Below are positions 35,584-43,656 of a stretch of DNA of 64,000 nt, in pieces. This stretch comes from Janthinobacterium rivuli (GTDB taxonomy: Bacteria; Pseudomonadota; Gammaproteobacteria; Burkholderiales; Burkholderiaceae_D). Where the stretch lies: assembly GCF_029690045.1 (NCBI RefSeq), contig NZ_CP121464.1, positions 3,348,001-3,412,000 on the forward strand, in the 5' to 3' direction. Position 1 is the first letter of the stretch; each line of letters begins with the position of its first letter. The notes under the pieces are model-generated. The model worked only from the letters and a program-made list of their open reading frames with translations. It was not told where the DNA came from and made no database searches. The translations under genes were made by a program, and so were the position numbers.

Positions 35584-36054
35584 ATGCAACCAAGCAAGCA
35601 TTACCTGACGGCGTTCCCGGCGCTGGCACTGTGCCTGACGCTGGCGTTTATGGGCGGCAGCGCCGTGGCGCAGGCTGCCGACAAAGTGCCGCCAGCGTCC
35701 AGCGGAGCGCGGCAGGGCAAGGTCAAGCCTGCCGATACGGCCAACCTGGTCAGTCATCTGCGGCGCGTGATCACCGATGAAACGAATGACACGCCGCCGC
35801 GCATACTCAATGCCTTCGTCGCCAAATACCAGCAGCGCGCGCTCGATGCGGGAATCGACGACCTCGACCGGCAGTCGCAATACGTGGTGCTGGCGCTGTA
35901 CACGTCGGGCAAGGCAATGGAGCAGCCGCAGTTCGTGGCCCTGATGAAAAATCCGCCCGCCTCGGTGGACGCCTTTTACGATGCCCTGCACGCCTTGCCG
36001 AATACCGTCTGGGAGGCGGGGCCGCCGTTGTGGGAGGCGTATGCGGCAAAATAA
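35584..36054 (+). CDS. Hypothetical secreted protein
   Basis: About 156 residues of unknown function. The ATG at 35584 is chosen over the upstream in-frame ATG at 35536 because it places a Sec signal peptide at the N-terminus ('YLTAFPALALCLTLAFMGG', cleavage after AQA). The mature protein is helical and charged ('NLVSHLRRVITDETNDTPP', 'FVALMKNPPASVDAFYDALHAL'). The upstream region is AT-rich, consistent with its own promoter. Confidence 0.7.
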   Translation: MQPSKHYLTAFPALALCLTLAFMGGSAVAQAADKVPPASSGARQGKVKPADTANLVSHLRRVITDETNDTPPRILNAFVAKYQQRALDAGIDDLDRQSQYVVLALYTSGKAMEQPQFVALMKNPPASVDAFYDALHALPNTVWEAGPPLWEAYAAK

Positions 36055-36123
36055 TAATTCTTTGAACCGTGACAACATTGCAGAATTGACGGTGTCATCA
36101 TTTGTGATTGCTGAGGGTATCTT

Positions 36124-36627
36124 ATGCTAAAAAATCTTAGGTCGATGAAGCCGGCGCTGGTCGGTTTCCTGTGGCTTTGCATGGCGGTTTCACATGCGGC
36201 AACGGGCAAGGAAAGCAAGGAGTTGATCGTAAATATAAGCGCCTACAACCATACCGATCACGGGGTGGGAAGTTATGAGGTGACCTTGCAGAATGGCGCC
36301 AGCGCGGGGGCGGGCTATCTGGATGCTGGCCAGGGTGGCGGCGGACATACTTGCTGCCTTTCCCTTCCCCGCGTGTGGCAAGCGGGAATGACGGCGACTA
36401 TCGTCATGCACACCATCAAGAATGGCAAGGACATCCGCGTGGAACAAACCGTGCCAGTGCCCAAGTACACGGCTGACGATGCGGGAATGTTCATCGTGCA
36501 TTTTCTGAGCAATGGCAAATACAAGGTGTTCGTCACCCGCTACCTGCTCGGCCATCGAAAATACCCGCTGTCAGGGAAAGAGGCGCAACTGGAGCGGGGC
36601 GTCCCGATTGAAATTATCTGGGGCTGA
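36124..36627 (+). CDS. DUF3304 family exported protein, copy 1
   Basis: 167 residues with an N-terminal signal (MKPALVGFLWLCMAVSHA, after a possible upstream start). The mature part has the DUF3304 pattern: 'SAYNHTDHGVGSYEV', then 'GQGGGGHTCCLSLPRVWQAG' with a Gly run and a Cys-Cys pair, and 'VPIEIIWG' at the end. DUF3304 proteins are small periplasmic or lipoproteins of Burkholderiales whose function is not established; in some genomes they lie near type VI secretion lipase genes, but none is in this window. It is followed by a close paralogue. Confidence 0.75.
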   Translation: MLKNLRSMKPALVGFLWLCMAVSHAATGKESKELIVNISAYNHTDHGVGSYEVTLQNGASAGAGYLDAGQGGGGHTCCLSLPRVWQAGMTATIVMHTIKNGKDIRVEQTVPVPKYTADDAGMFIVHFLSNGKYKVFVTRYLLGHRKYPLSGKEAQLERGVPIEIIWG

Positions 36628-36679
36628 AGACGCTGCGCGGCAGAAGGGGCATGCACATGCGCTTCCCTGTGAGGGCCAA

Positions 36680-37177
36680 ATGATATTTTTCTCGAAAAAT
36701 AGCTATGCCGCCTGTTTCGTGTGCATGGTCTTGTCGCTTTTGAATACCGGCTGTGCGAGGAGCGAAAGACAAATCACCGTGAGCCTGACGGCGTACAACC
36801 ATGGCGAGTACGGCGTCGGCAGTTATACCGTGACACTGGCCGATGGCTCGTCGGCGGAGGCCGGGTATCTTGCTCCCGGCGAGGGCGGAGGGGGAGAGAC
36901 TTGCTGCCTTTCGATACCGGCGCGATGGAAGCCGGGGATGACGGCGGCCGTCGCCATGCATACGGTAAAAAACGGCGAGGACGTCCGCGTGGAGCAAACG
37001 GTGGCGGTTCCCCCGTATGCTCCCGCCGATGCTGGCCGCTTCGTCGTGCATTTTCTTCACGGTGGCGGCTACAAGGTCTTCGTGACCAAATACTCGCTGG
37101 GGCATCGAAAATATCCGCTTTCCGGCAAGGAGGCGGAGATGGAGCCGGGCGTGCCCCTGGAAATCATCTGGGAATAG
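36680..37177 (+). CDS. DUF3304 family lipoprotein, copy 2
   Basis: 165 residues from the ATG at 36680. The signal 'SYAACFVCMVLSLLNTGC' ends in a good lipobox (LNTGC), so this copy should be lipid-anchored, unlike copy 1. The rest is a clear paralogue: 'TAYNHGEYGVGSYTVTLADG', 'GEGGGGETCCLSIPARWKPG', 'YKVFVTKYSLGHRKYPLSGK' and a C-terminal 'VPLEIIWE'. Tandem duplication is evident, with the 'LGHRKYPLSGKEA' segment unchanged. Confidence 0.78.
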   Translation: MIFFSKNSYAACFVCMVLSLLNTGCARSERQITVSLTAYNHGEYGVGSYTVTLADGSSAEAGYLAPGEGGGGETCCLSIPARWKPGMTAAVAMHTVKNGEDVRVEQTVAVPPYAPADAGRFVVHFLHGGGYKVFVTKYSLGHRKYPLSGKEAEMEPGVPLEIIWE

Positions 37178-37182
37178 TGCCG

Positions 37183-37665
37183 CTAGCTTGCGGCTGTCCG
37201 TCGCGCTCCGTCGGCAATCAGGCTTTGCAGGAGCATGCGCGATTTCGCATCTGTGGCCCGCACGTTATCGAGCCGGGCGAGCAGCTCTGTCGGGTCAAAT
37301 TTTTTGATTAACTTGCAATAATCTTCTGTTTCTCGCGGACAGAATTCGAGTTCCAGCAACGCAACGGTTTTCGCTGTCAAGCCACGCCGTTGCACCTCGG
37401 ACAGGAGATCGGCACTTCGCCTTAGCGCCCTGGCGAAAGCACTCTTGATCAGCTTCCCGAAGGGCATGCCAAGGTCTTCTGTGATTACCCGACAGGCGAC
37501 GCGCACGGCAGTGGCGTTGCCGTTGCGGATATCCAGCACCACCTGCTTGCACACCTGCGACAGGCGCAGCCCGGGATGCGCGATTGGCGGCCCAGAAGCG
37601 AACTGGTCCAGCTTTTCTCCAAGGAATTCTTCAAGTTCTTCCAGGCTGGCGATCGGTATCATCAT
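37183..37665 (-). CDS. Hypothetical protein (160 residues)
   Basis: Not recognised. It starts 'MMIPIASLEELEEFLGEKL' and is helical and charged throughout; two blocks look structured, 'LSQVCKQVVLDIRNGNATAVRV' in part and 'LIKKFDPTELLARLDNV'. No signal peptide or membrane helix. It converges with DUF3304 copy 2 (5 bases apart) and follows the RDD gene by 9 bases on the same strand, so these two leftward genes are probably cotranscribed. Confidence 0.65.
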   Translation of the reverse strand: MMIPIASLEELEEFLGEKLDQFASGPPIAHPGLRLSQVCKQVVLDIRNGNATAVRVACRVITEDLGMPFGKLIKSAFARALRRSADLLSEVQRRGLTAKTVALLELEFCPRETEDYCKLIKKFDPTELLARLDNVRATDAKSRMLLQSLIADGARRTAAS

Positions 37666-37674
37666 CCAGATTGC

Positions 37675-38133
37675 TTATTGCAGGGCGGCCGGCACTGCCG
37701 TGGTCTTGCGCCGTATCACAGCCGTACCAGCGATCTTGTCGTGCCATCCCTGCTTGCGCGGGTCCCTGGCGACCCAAAGAAATCCCAGGTAAAACGGTAG
37801 CGCCGACAGGTAAGCATTGAGGCAGCGTTTGACACACTGGCTGGCAGACGGTTTGCCGCCCGTCTTCGCATCGACAATGATCGCGCCGATGGCCATCTTG
37901 CCAGGCGTTGTAGACAGGGCAATCCAAAACGCCAGTTGAATCAGTGGCGGCATGACACATGAAATCATGAAGTGGGCCGGGCCACGGAAAAAGGAATCGG
38001 TCAAAAAGTAGCTTTCGCCATAGATGGCTATCAACATCGGTATGATGAAAATCAGCAAGAGCAAGGTGTCGATCAACGTCGCGCCAACGCGCGGCCAAAA
38101 GCCGACATAGTCCATTTCAGGGTGCGGTTGCAT
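37675..38133 (-). CDS. RDD family integral membrane protein
   Basis: 152 residues with the RDD-family layout: 'GFWPRVGATLIDTLLLLIF' (R and D in the first helix), a second helix pair around 'FMISCVMPPLIQLAFWIAL', then 'TPGKMAIGAIIVDAKTGGKPS' and a final helix before 'RKQGWHDKIAGTAVI'. RDD proteins are inner-membrane proteins, some implicated in ion transport, most without known role. It lies immediately upstream of the 160-residue unknown. Confidence 0.85.
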   Translation of the reverse strand: MQPHPEMDYVGFWPRVGATLIDTLLLLIFIIPMLIAIYGESYFLTDSFFRGPAHFMISCVMPPLIQLAFWIALSTTPGKMAIGAIIVDAKTGGKPSASQCVKRCLNAYLSALPFYLGFLWVARDPRKQGWHDKIAGTAVIRRKTTAVPAALQ

Positions 38134-38503
38134 TACTTTCTTTCCAAAACGTCAGTAGATGGATGGCCGCCAGAGTCGGGGCAGAATGGCGCAGTGTACG
38201 AGCTTGTTATTTTCATTGCAAGCCAAGTAACCCCCAATAAATTATTGTGATTTCTGGCTTCCATAACCGGCGCTCTGCGGTGTTGCCCGCTGCTAGCAGT
38301 GCTCGCACTGCGTCGCAACGGACGCCTTGCATAGCATCCGGTTCTGTTCGTCATAAATTCACAATAATTTCCTGAGGATTACTTAGCGGTTTTATCAGGT
38401 GTTTGATACCGCATGGTGACATCCGAAGCAATCGGACGCATGGAAAACATATCCATAGGGTAAGCTTCGGCCCTAAGCTATTTCGCAACTCTATTAAAAA
38501 TAC
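38134..38503. other. Divergent intergenic region with repeat element
   Basis: 370 bases between the RDD gene and the VWA operon. Its centre is the imperfect terminal-inverted-repeat element listed at 38239-38370. The last 130 bases, AT-rich near 38480-38503, should hold the promoter for the VWA-phosphatase-kinase operon, but I cannot place boxes with confidence. No gene is visible. Confidence 0.45.
38239..38370. repeat. MITE-like element with terminal inverted repeats
   Basis: aaattattgtga (38239-38250) is the exact reverse complement of tcacaataattt (38359-38370). Further in, an aaccgg occurs at about the same distance from both ends, so the terminal repeats continue imperfectly to about 33 bases. 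The 132-base unit has no coding capacity, as expected for a small non-autonomous element or a large palindromic repeat. Confidence 0.45.
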
Positions 38504-39187
38504 ATGACTTCCATAATGATCCCCGACGTCGCCCTGGTCGACAATACAGAACAACGCACCCCGCTGGTGCTCGTGCTGGACTGCTCCGGCAGCATGGCTG
38601 GTGAACCCGTCTCGCTGCTCAACGAAGGCCTGGCCTTGCTGGAACAGGAACTCAAGTCCGACGTGATCGCCGCCAAGCGCGTGCGCATCCTCGTGATTCA
38701 ATATGGCGCGCACGATGAAGCCGTGGTGGCCAGCAACTGGTGCGACGCCATGGATTTCACGGCGCCCCAGTTGGAAGCGAACGGCACCACGCCGACCGGC
38801 GCGGCCGTCGAACTGGCGCTGGCCGAGATCGAGCAGGAAAAACAGCGTTTCCGCCAGGCAGGCGTGGCGTACACGCGGCCGTGGCTGTTCTTGATGTCGG
38901 ACGGCGAGCCGACGGACCGCTGGCAGCACGGCGCCGAACAGGCGCGCGCGGCCGAGCAAGCCAATAAGGTGGCGATCTTCCCCATCGCCGTGGGCGACAA
39001 CGCGAATATCGATTCCCTGGGGCAGTTTTCCAGCCGGGGCGAGCGGGGCGTCAAGCAGCTGAAGGGCTTGCAGTTCCGCGAACTGTTCCTGTGGCTGAGC
39101 GCCAGCATGCAGGTGGTGTCGCAATCGCGTCCCGGCGCGCAGGCGCAGCTGGCCTCGACGGACGGCTGGTCCGTCGTAAGCACCTGA
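38504..39187 (+). CDS. VWA-domain protein of TerY type
   Basis: 227 residues that make up one von Willebrand A domain. The MIDAS metal-binding residues are present: 'LVLDCSGSMAGEP' (DxSxS), the Thr in 'NGTTPTGAAVELA' and Asp in 'FLMSDGEPTDRW'. The length and the neighbours identify it as TerY-like: a VWA protein encoded with a PP2C phosphatase and a protein kinase (TerY-P triad). In this arrangement VWA proteins are thought to be phosphorylated partners that organise complexes. No signal peptide, so cytoplasmic. First gene of a five-gene operon-like run. Confidence 0.88.
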   Translation: MTSIMIPDVALVDNTEQRTPLVLVLDCSGSMAGEPVSLLNEGLALLEQELKSDVIAAKRVRILVIQYGAHDEAVVASNWCDAMDFTAPQLEANGTTPTGAAVELALAEIEQEKQRFRQAGVAYTRPWLFLMSDGEPTDRWQHGAEQARAAEQANKVAIFPIAVGDNANIDSLGQFSSRGERGVKQLKGLQFRELFLWLSASMQVVSQSRPGAQAQLASTDGWSVVST

Positions 39188-39190
39188 TCC

Positions 39191-39949
39191 ATGGCCGCAG
39201 TACAGAATACCTGGCGCGTGTTTGGCGCCTCCGTCACGGGCAAGGCCCACCTGGATAAAGCCATCCCTTGCCAGGATGCGCACGCGCACGCCGTCGTGGG
39301 CGACGTGCTGGTGGCCATCGTCTGCGATGGCGCCGGTTCGGCCCGGCTCAGCGAGCAGGGCGCGCAGTTTGTTGCCGCGCACACCGTGCAGGCGCTGGCC
39401 GGCCGGCTGGAGCAGGGCGCCACCGTGCAGGATTTGCATGACGGCGCGCTGGCGGGCACCCTGGCGCAGATCCGCGCCGCCCTGGAAGACATTGCCCGCG
39501 CCGCCGACGCTACCCTCGACGACTACGCCGCCACGGTGGTCGGCGTGGTCATGGGGCAAGATACCGGCTTCTTCTTCCACCTGGGCGATGGCCTGGGCGT
39601 GGCGCAGCTGGGCGATGGGGGCGAACTGATCTCGCTGCCCGCCAACGGCGAATACGCCAACGAAACCTACTTTATCAGCGGCGAGCGCTGGCGCGAACAG
39701 CTGCGCCTGTTGCCGATTCCCCAGTCCGTGCGCGGCGTGGTGCTGATGTCCGATGGCTGCATGCCCTTTGCCATGAGCAAGAACAATGCGGCCCTGTACG
39801 CACCCTTCATGGATGCCGTGCAAGGCTATCTGCGCACGGTCGACAGCGTCGAGCTGGGCAACGAAGCACTGGCATCCACCCTGGCCGACCCGCGCACGCA
39901 CCAGATCACGGGCGACGACAAGACCCTGTTGCTGGCCTTGCGCGCATGA
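39191..39949 (+). CDS. PP2C-like protein phosphatase of the VWA-kinase triad
   Basis: 252 residues. It has the start of a PP2C fold, 'WRVFGASVTGKAHLDKAIPCQDA', then the metal-binding 'VAIVCDGAGSARLSEQGA' and later 'FFFHLGDGLGVAQLGDGG' and a C-terminal 'ITGDDKTLLLALRA' (the DD pair). It should remove phosphate from Ser/Thr residues set by the adjacent kinase. The start is 3 bases after the VWA stop and the stop overlaps the kinase start (ATGA), so all three are translationally linked. Confidence 0.88.
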   Translation: MAAVQNTWRVFGASVTGKAHLDKAIPCQDAHAHAVVGDVLVAIVCDGAGSARLSEQGAQFVAAHTVQALAGRLEQGATVQDLHDGALAGTLAQIRAALEDIARAADATLDDYAATVVGVVMGQDTGFFFHLGDGLGVAQLGDGGELISLPANGEYANETYFISGERWREQLRLLPIPQSVRGVVLMSDGCMPFAMSKNNAALYAPFMDAVQGYLRTVDSVELGNEALASTLADPRTHQITGDDKTLLLALRA

Positions 39950-42300
39950 GCCGGAAGCAAGGTGTGACACCGGGGCTGAGTCCGGGTGGAAAAATCTGGC
40001 TCGACAAAGTCCGTACGCTGGTGCTGGGCAAACTGATTAAAAGCGGCGGCGCGGGCAGCGTGTATCTGCTGCCGGGCGCGCCGGCGCAGGTCGCCAAGCT
40101 GTACCACCCGCACCTGGACCGGGCCGCCAACCGGCGCAAGCTCGAAGCGATGCTGGAATTGTCGCCCGAGCTGCCGGACCAGTTGGAAAACGGCAAGCGC
40201 TACGTGCAGATCGCCTGGCCGCAAGCGGCCGTGTTCGACGGCCAGGGCGGCTTCGCCGGTTTCGTCATGCCCTTGCTGGACATGGCGCAGACGGCCGAGC
40301 TGGAACAGATCATGCAGGAGCGGCAAGCGCGCGCGGCAGGATTGCCCACGGGACTCGGTCCCAAGCTGACCCTGGCCGCCAACCTGGCCGCCGTCATCGA
40401 TGCGCTGCACCAGCAGCAGCATTATGTGGTCGATCTGAAACCCGTGAATCTGCGCTTTTACCGCGATTCGCTGTACATCGCCATGCTCGATTGCGACGGT
40501 TTCAGCATCCAGGGCCATGCGGAGCGCTTTCCTGCGGAGCAATTCACGGCCGACTATCTGGCGCCGGAATTCCAGCGCAAGGGCATGCCGGCGGGCACGG
40601 AAATGGCGCAAGACCGTTTTGCGCTGGCCGTCGTCATCTTCCAGCTGCTCAACTTTGGCATCCATCCGTACAGCGGGCGGCCCGGCAATGCGCAAGTGGC
40701 GACCGATATTCCCGGGCGCATCCGCGACGGCTGCTATGCGTATGGGATAAAACGCCACAAGCAGCTGGCGCCGAACGCCACCAGCGGCCACGCGCTGATG
40801 CCGCCCGAGCTGCGCGCCATGTTCGACCGTGCGTTTTCGCCATCCCCCAAACCGCAACGGCCATCGGCGGCCGACTGGGCGCAGCTGCTGCGCGGCTATG
40901 CACAGCGCAGCGGCGGCAAGCTCGTCGTGTGTGCCGTGAATCCCGAACACCAGCATTTCGCGGGCCAGGGTTGCGCGGCGTGCGCGCGCGACAAGGTCAT
41001 CGGCGCGGCCGCGCAAGCCTCGGTGCAGGCGCAGCAGATGCAGTTGCAACAGCAATCGTTGCCGCAGCAGCGCAGCGCGCGCGGCGCGCATCATACGGCG
41101 CCGGGGCAGACGCCCGTCCGGCTGCCTGCAGGCGGTGGGCAGGCCAATGCGGTCGGCATTTCCGGCAAGGGCTGGGCCGTGGTGGTGCTGCTGATCGTGC
41201 TGTTCCTGATTGGCTTTACGGCCTGGACCTCGTCGCCCGATGAAGCCAAGGCCAAGGCCAGCTTGCAGGCGCAAGCCGAGCAGGCGGCTGGCCTGGAAGT
41301 GTTTCGCTGGCGCTCGCGCAAGGCGGCCGGTTTCCAGCCGTCCGATGCGCGCAAGGCCGTGCGCAGCCTGTCGCAAGCGATCAGCAAGGGCGACGATGAC
41401 GCCGTCACGCGCGGCTTGCAGCTGTTGTACCGTTCCGGCCAGGAAAAGGCGTCCGGCTACGGCGTTGACCGCACGCAGGCGCAGCTGCGCGCCTCGTTGC
41501 TGGAGGGCCTGGGCTGGGTGCCCGGCTATCAGCCGGGGCTGGTCGCGACCTATCTTGACCTGCTGCAAGCGAACCCGCGCGACCATCTGGTGGCGGCGGC
41601 CATGGGCCGCATGCATCTGAGCCTGAACGAACCGCAGGCGGCGCGCCAGTACTTCGAGCAAGCCGTGTGGGCGCACCCGACCGATGGCACGGCCTGGCTC
41701 GGCATCGCGGCCGCGGCGCAGCTGCGCGGTGGCGACGAGGCCGATGCGGTGAACCTGGTGGCGCTGGCGCAACTGACGGCTTACCGCTACGCCGTGGAGC
41801 ATGCCTTGCCGGCCGAGCCAGGTCAGCCGGCCGACAATGGCGTGGCGCGCATGACGCAGCGCATGGATCTGAACGCCAAGGTGCTGCGTCTGGCGCAGCC
41901 GGGCGCTTACCAGAAACGCTGGGACAAGGTACTGGCCGAGGGTGCGCTGCTGGCAGCCAGGCTGAAGGCCTTGCCGCCCTTGCGGGACCAGGTCGGCAGT
42001 GTACAGCGCGAGACGATGACGACGGTTGCGTATGGCGTGCTGGACGAAAAGCACGCAAGGGGTGAAAACCGCCTGACCCTGACCATCGCGGCCGACGGCA
42101 CCCTGACCTATGCGGCGGCCGAGTTGCCGATGGAGCCGATGCTCAACAAGGTGCTGCTCGACAGCGTCAAGCGCTGGACTTATTTGCCGGCCGTGCAGCA
42201 CGGTCAATTGCTGGAATCGAAGGTGGTCGTGCTCGTGCGCTACCGCGATGGCCGGGTCAGCTTTGTGCCGGGCGGCGTGGCCGTCACGGCGGAAAATTAG
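39946..42300 (+). CDS. Membrane protein kinase with zinc ribbon and TonB-like C-terminus
   Basis: 784 residues. Residues about 20-320 are a protein kinase fold: Gly-rich loop 'IKSGGAGSVYLLPG', Lys in 'VAKLYHP', catalytic 'YVVDLKPVNLRFYRD', 'LDCDGF' (DFG equivalent) and 'YLAPEFQRKG'. A zinc-ribbon-like 'CAVNPEHQHFAGQGCAACA' follows near 325-345, a Gln-rich linker, then a single transmembrane helix (GWAVVVLLIVLFLIGFTAW, about 406-424). The C-terminal part is TPR-like ('AAAMGRMHLSLNEPQAARQY') and ends with a TonB-C-like segment ('LLDSVKRWTYLPAVQHG'). A cytoplasmic kinase is thus joined to a periplasmic helical and TonB-like domain. The kinase belongs to the TerY-P type; the outer part is unusual. 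Confidence 0.85.
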   Translation: MSRKQGVTPGLSPGGKIWLDKVRTLVLGKLIKSGGAGSVYLLPGAPAQVAKLYHPHLDRAANRRKLEAMLELSPELPDQLENGKRYVQIAWPQAAVFDGQGGFAGFVMPLLDMAQTAELEQIMQERQARAAGLPTGLGPKLTLAANLAAVIDALHQQQHYVVDLKPVNLRFYRDSLYIAMLDCDGFSIQGHAERFPAEQFTADYLAPEFQRKGMPAGTEMAQDRFALAVVIFQLLNFGIHPYSGRPGNAQVATDIPGRIRDGCYAYGIKRHKQLAPNATSGHALMPPELRAMFDRAFSPSPKPQRPSAADWAQLLRGYAQRSGGKLVVCAVNPEHQHFAGQGCAACARDKVIGAAAQASVQAQQMQLQQQSLPQQRSARGAHHTAPGQTPVRLPAGGGQANAVGISGKGWAVVVLLIVLFLIGFTAWTSSPDEAKAKASLQAQAEQAAGLEVFRWRSRKAAGFQPSDARKAVRSLSQAISKGDDDAVTRGLQLLYRSGQEKASGYGVDRTQAQLRASLLEGLGWVPGYQPGLVATYLDLLQANPRDHLVAAAMGRMHLSLNEPQAARQYFEQAVWAHPTDGTAWLGIAAAAQLRGGDEADAVNLVALAQLTAYRYAVEHALPAEPGQPADNGVARMTQRMDLNAKVLRLAQPGAYQKRWDKVLAEGALLAARLKALPPLRDQVGSVQRETMTTVAYGVLDEKHARGENRLTLTIAADGTLTYAAAELPMEPMLNKVLLDSVKRWTYLPAVQHGQLLESKVVVLVRYRDGRVSFVPGGVAVTAEN

Positions 42301-42309
42301 AGGAATACT

Positions 42310-43656
42310 ATGAAATTCAAGACCTTATGCGCCGTGCTGGGCGCGTCCTTATTGTGGCCCGCGTTGTCGCAGGCGGAGATCGTTCAACGCCAGGTGGTGA
42401 CAGCCATCGCCGGCGAGCAGGATAGCGAAGGCGCCGACGTGCTGACCGTGGCCGCGAACACGGCTTGCGGCGGCCGCCAAGTGCGCATGGATGCGCGCTC
42501 GGTCGGGCTGGACGATGGGCCATACGAAGCGATGAAAGCCCGGCTGGCCAGGCAGATCCTCAGCAAGACGCCCATGCTTGTCACCTTGAAAAAATGCCCG
42601 GACGATGCGAGCGTGCCCATCGTGCGCCAGATCGCCGCCTGCACGCCAGCGGCCTGCACCGACGGCCGGGCACGGCTGTACCTGCACGAACGTTTCTACC
42701 CCACTGAGCAGGAAAACGCACCGAATGTGCTGCTGTTTCCCTTGCCGAAGGGCAAACTGCCTGGCACGTGGAAGGTGGACATTTATAGTGTGGCCGGGCA
42801 CAAACTGCGCCTGTCGGGCCAGGTCAACCGCGCCGATTATGCGCAGGGCGAGCTGGTGGGTGGCTATGTCACGTATTACCCGAATGGCAAGATCGAGAAA
42901 CAGGTGGCGCAGGATGGGCAGGGCCGTCAGCATGGCATCGGCAGCAAGTATTTTCCCGATGGCACGCTGGAGCTGCGCGGTGACTGGCGCCATGGCTTGC
43001 CAGAAGGCGAGCATCAACGCTATCACGCTACCGGCAAGTTGAGTGAAACGAGCATCTACCGCGACGGCAAGCAGCTCGACGGGCCAGTGCAGACGTTTGA
43101 TGAAAATGGCAAGCTGAGTAGCAGCTACACTTTGCGCGGCGGCAAGATGGAAGGCGAGATGCTCACATACTTCCCTGATGGAAAAATCTCCAGCCGCGCG
43201 GAAATGCAACACGGCAAGTTCAATGGCGTGAGCACGAATTACTACCCAAATGGCGCCGTGCAAGCCCGGATGACGCAGGTTAACGACTTGCCCACGGGCG
43301 AGGCAATGGAATTCTATGCGGACGGCAAGGTGAAAAGCCGCCAGCAATATGGAGACAAGGGCGGGCTGCTCAGTATCCAGCGCTACAGCCCTCAGGGCGT
43401 GCTGGTGCTGGAACGGAAATGGGATGCACAACTGCGCGAACAGGGCACGTCGCGCTCGTGGTACGAGAACGGCAAGCCCGAGCATGCGATCGATTACGTG
43501 AACGACCGGCGCGACGGCTGGAGCCGCAGCTGGCACGCGGATGGCAGCGTGAAAAGCGAATGCCAGTATGTGGCCGGCAAGGCCCAGGGCGGCTGCGGCG
43601 AGGCGCCGCCAGGGCCGGAACTGCAGCGCAAGGAGCAGGCATGGCGCGCCTTGTGA
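42310..43656 (+). CDS. Exported MORN-repeat protein, copy 1
   Basis: 448 residues with signal peptide (MKFKTLCAVLGASLLWPALSQA) and good Shine-Dalgarno (gaggaa). After an N-terminal domain of about 160 residues with conserved Cys ('TACGGRQVRM', 'LKKCP', 'CTPAACTDGRARLYL') come about ten MORN-variant repeats of the YwqK type, each around 'G.YYPNGKIEKQV', 'YFPDGTLELRG', 'YYPNGAVQAR' and 'WYENGKPEHAI'. MORN-variant repeats form beta-hairpin solenoids that bind lipids or proteins. The gene follows the kinase by 9 bases, so it is probably an output or ligand-binding partner of the kinase's periplasmic part. Confidence 0.83.
   Translation: MKFKTLCAVLGASLLWPALSQAEIVQRQVVTAIAGEQDSEGADVLTVAANTACGGRQVRMDARSVGLDDGPYEAMKARLARQILSKTPMLVTLKKCPDDASVPIVRQIAACTPAACTDGRARLYLHERFYPTEQENAPNVLLFPLPKGKLPGTWKVDIYSVAGHKLRLSGQVNRADYAQGELVGGYVTYYPNGKIEKQVAQDGQGRQHGIGSKYFPDGTLELRGDWRHGLPEGEHQRYHATGKLSETSIYRDGKQLDGPVQTFDENGKLSSSYTLRGGKMEGEMLTYFPDGKISSRAEMQHGKFNGVSTNYYPNGAVQARMTQVNDLPTGEAMEFYADGKVKSRQQYGDKGGLLSIQRYSPQGVLVLERKWDAQLREQGTSRSWYENGKPEHAIDYVNDRRDGWSRSWHADGSVKSECQYVAGKAQGGCGEAPPGPELQRKEQAWRAL

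Noticed and set aside
38351..39970. A 539-codon minus-strand frame
   Set aside because: Antisense to the VWA and PP2C-like genes; no motif.
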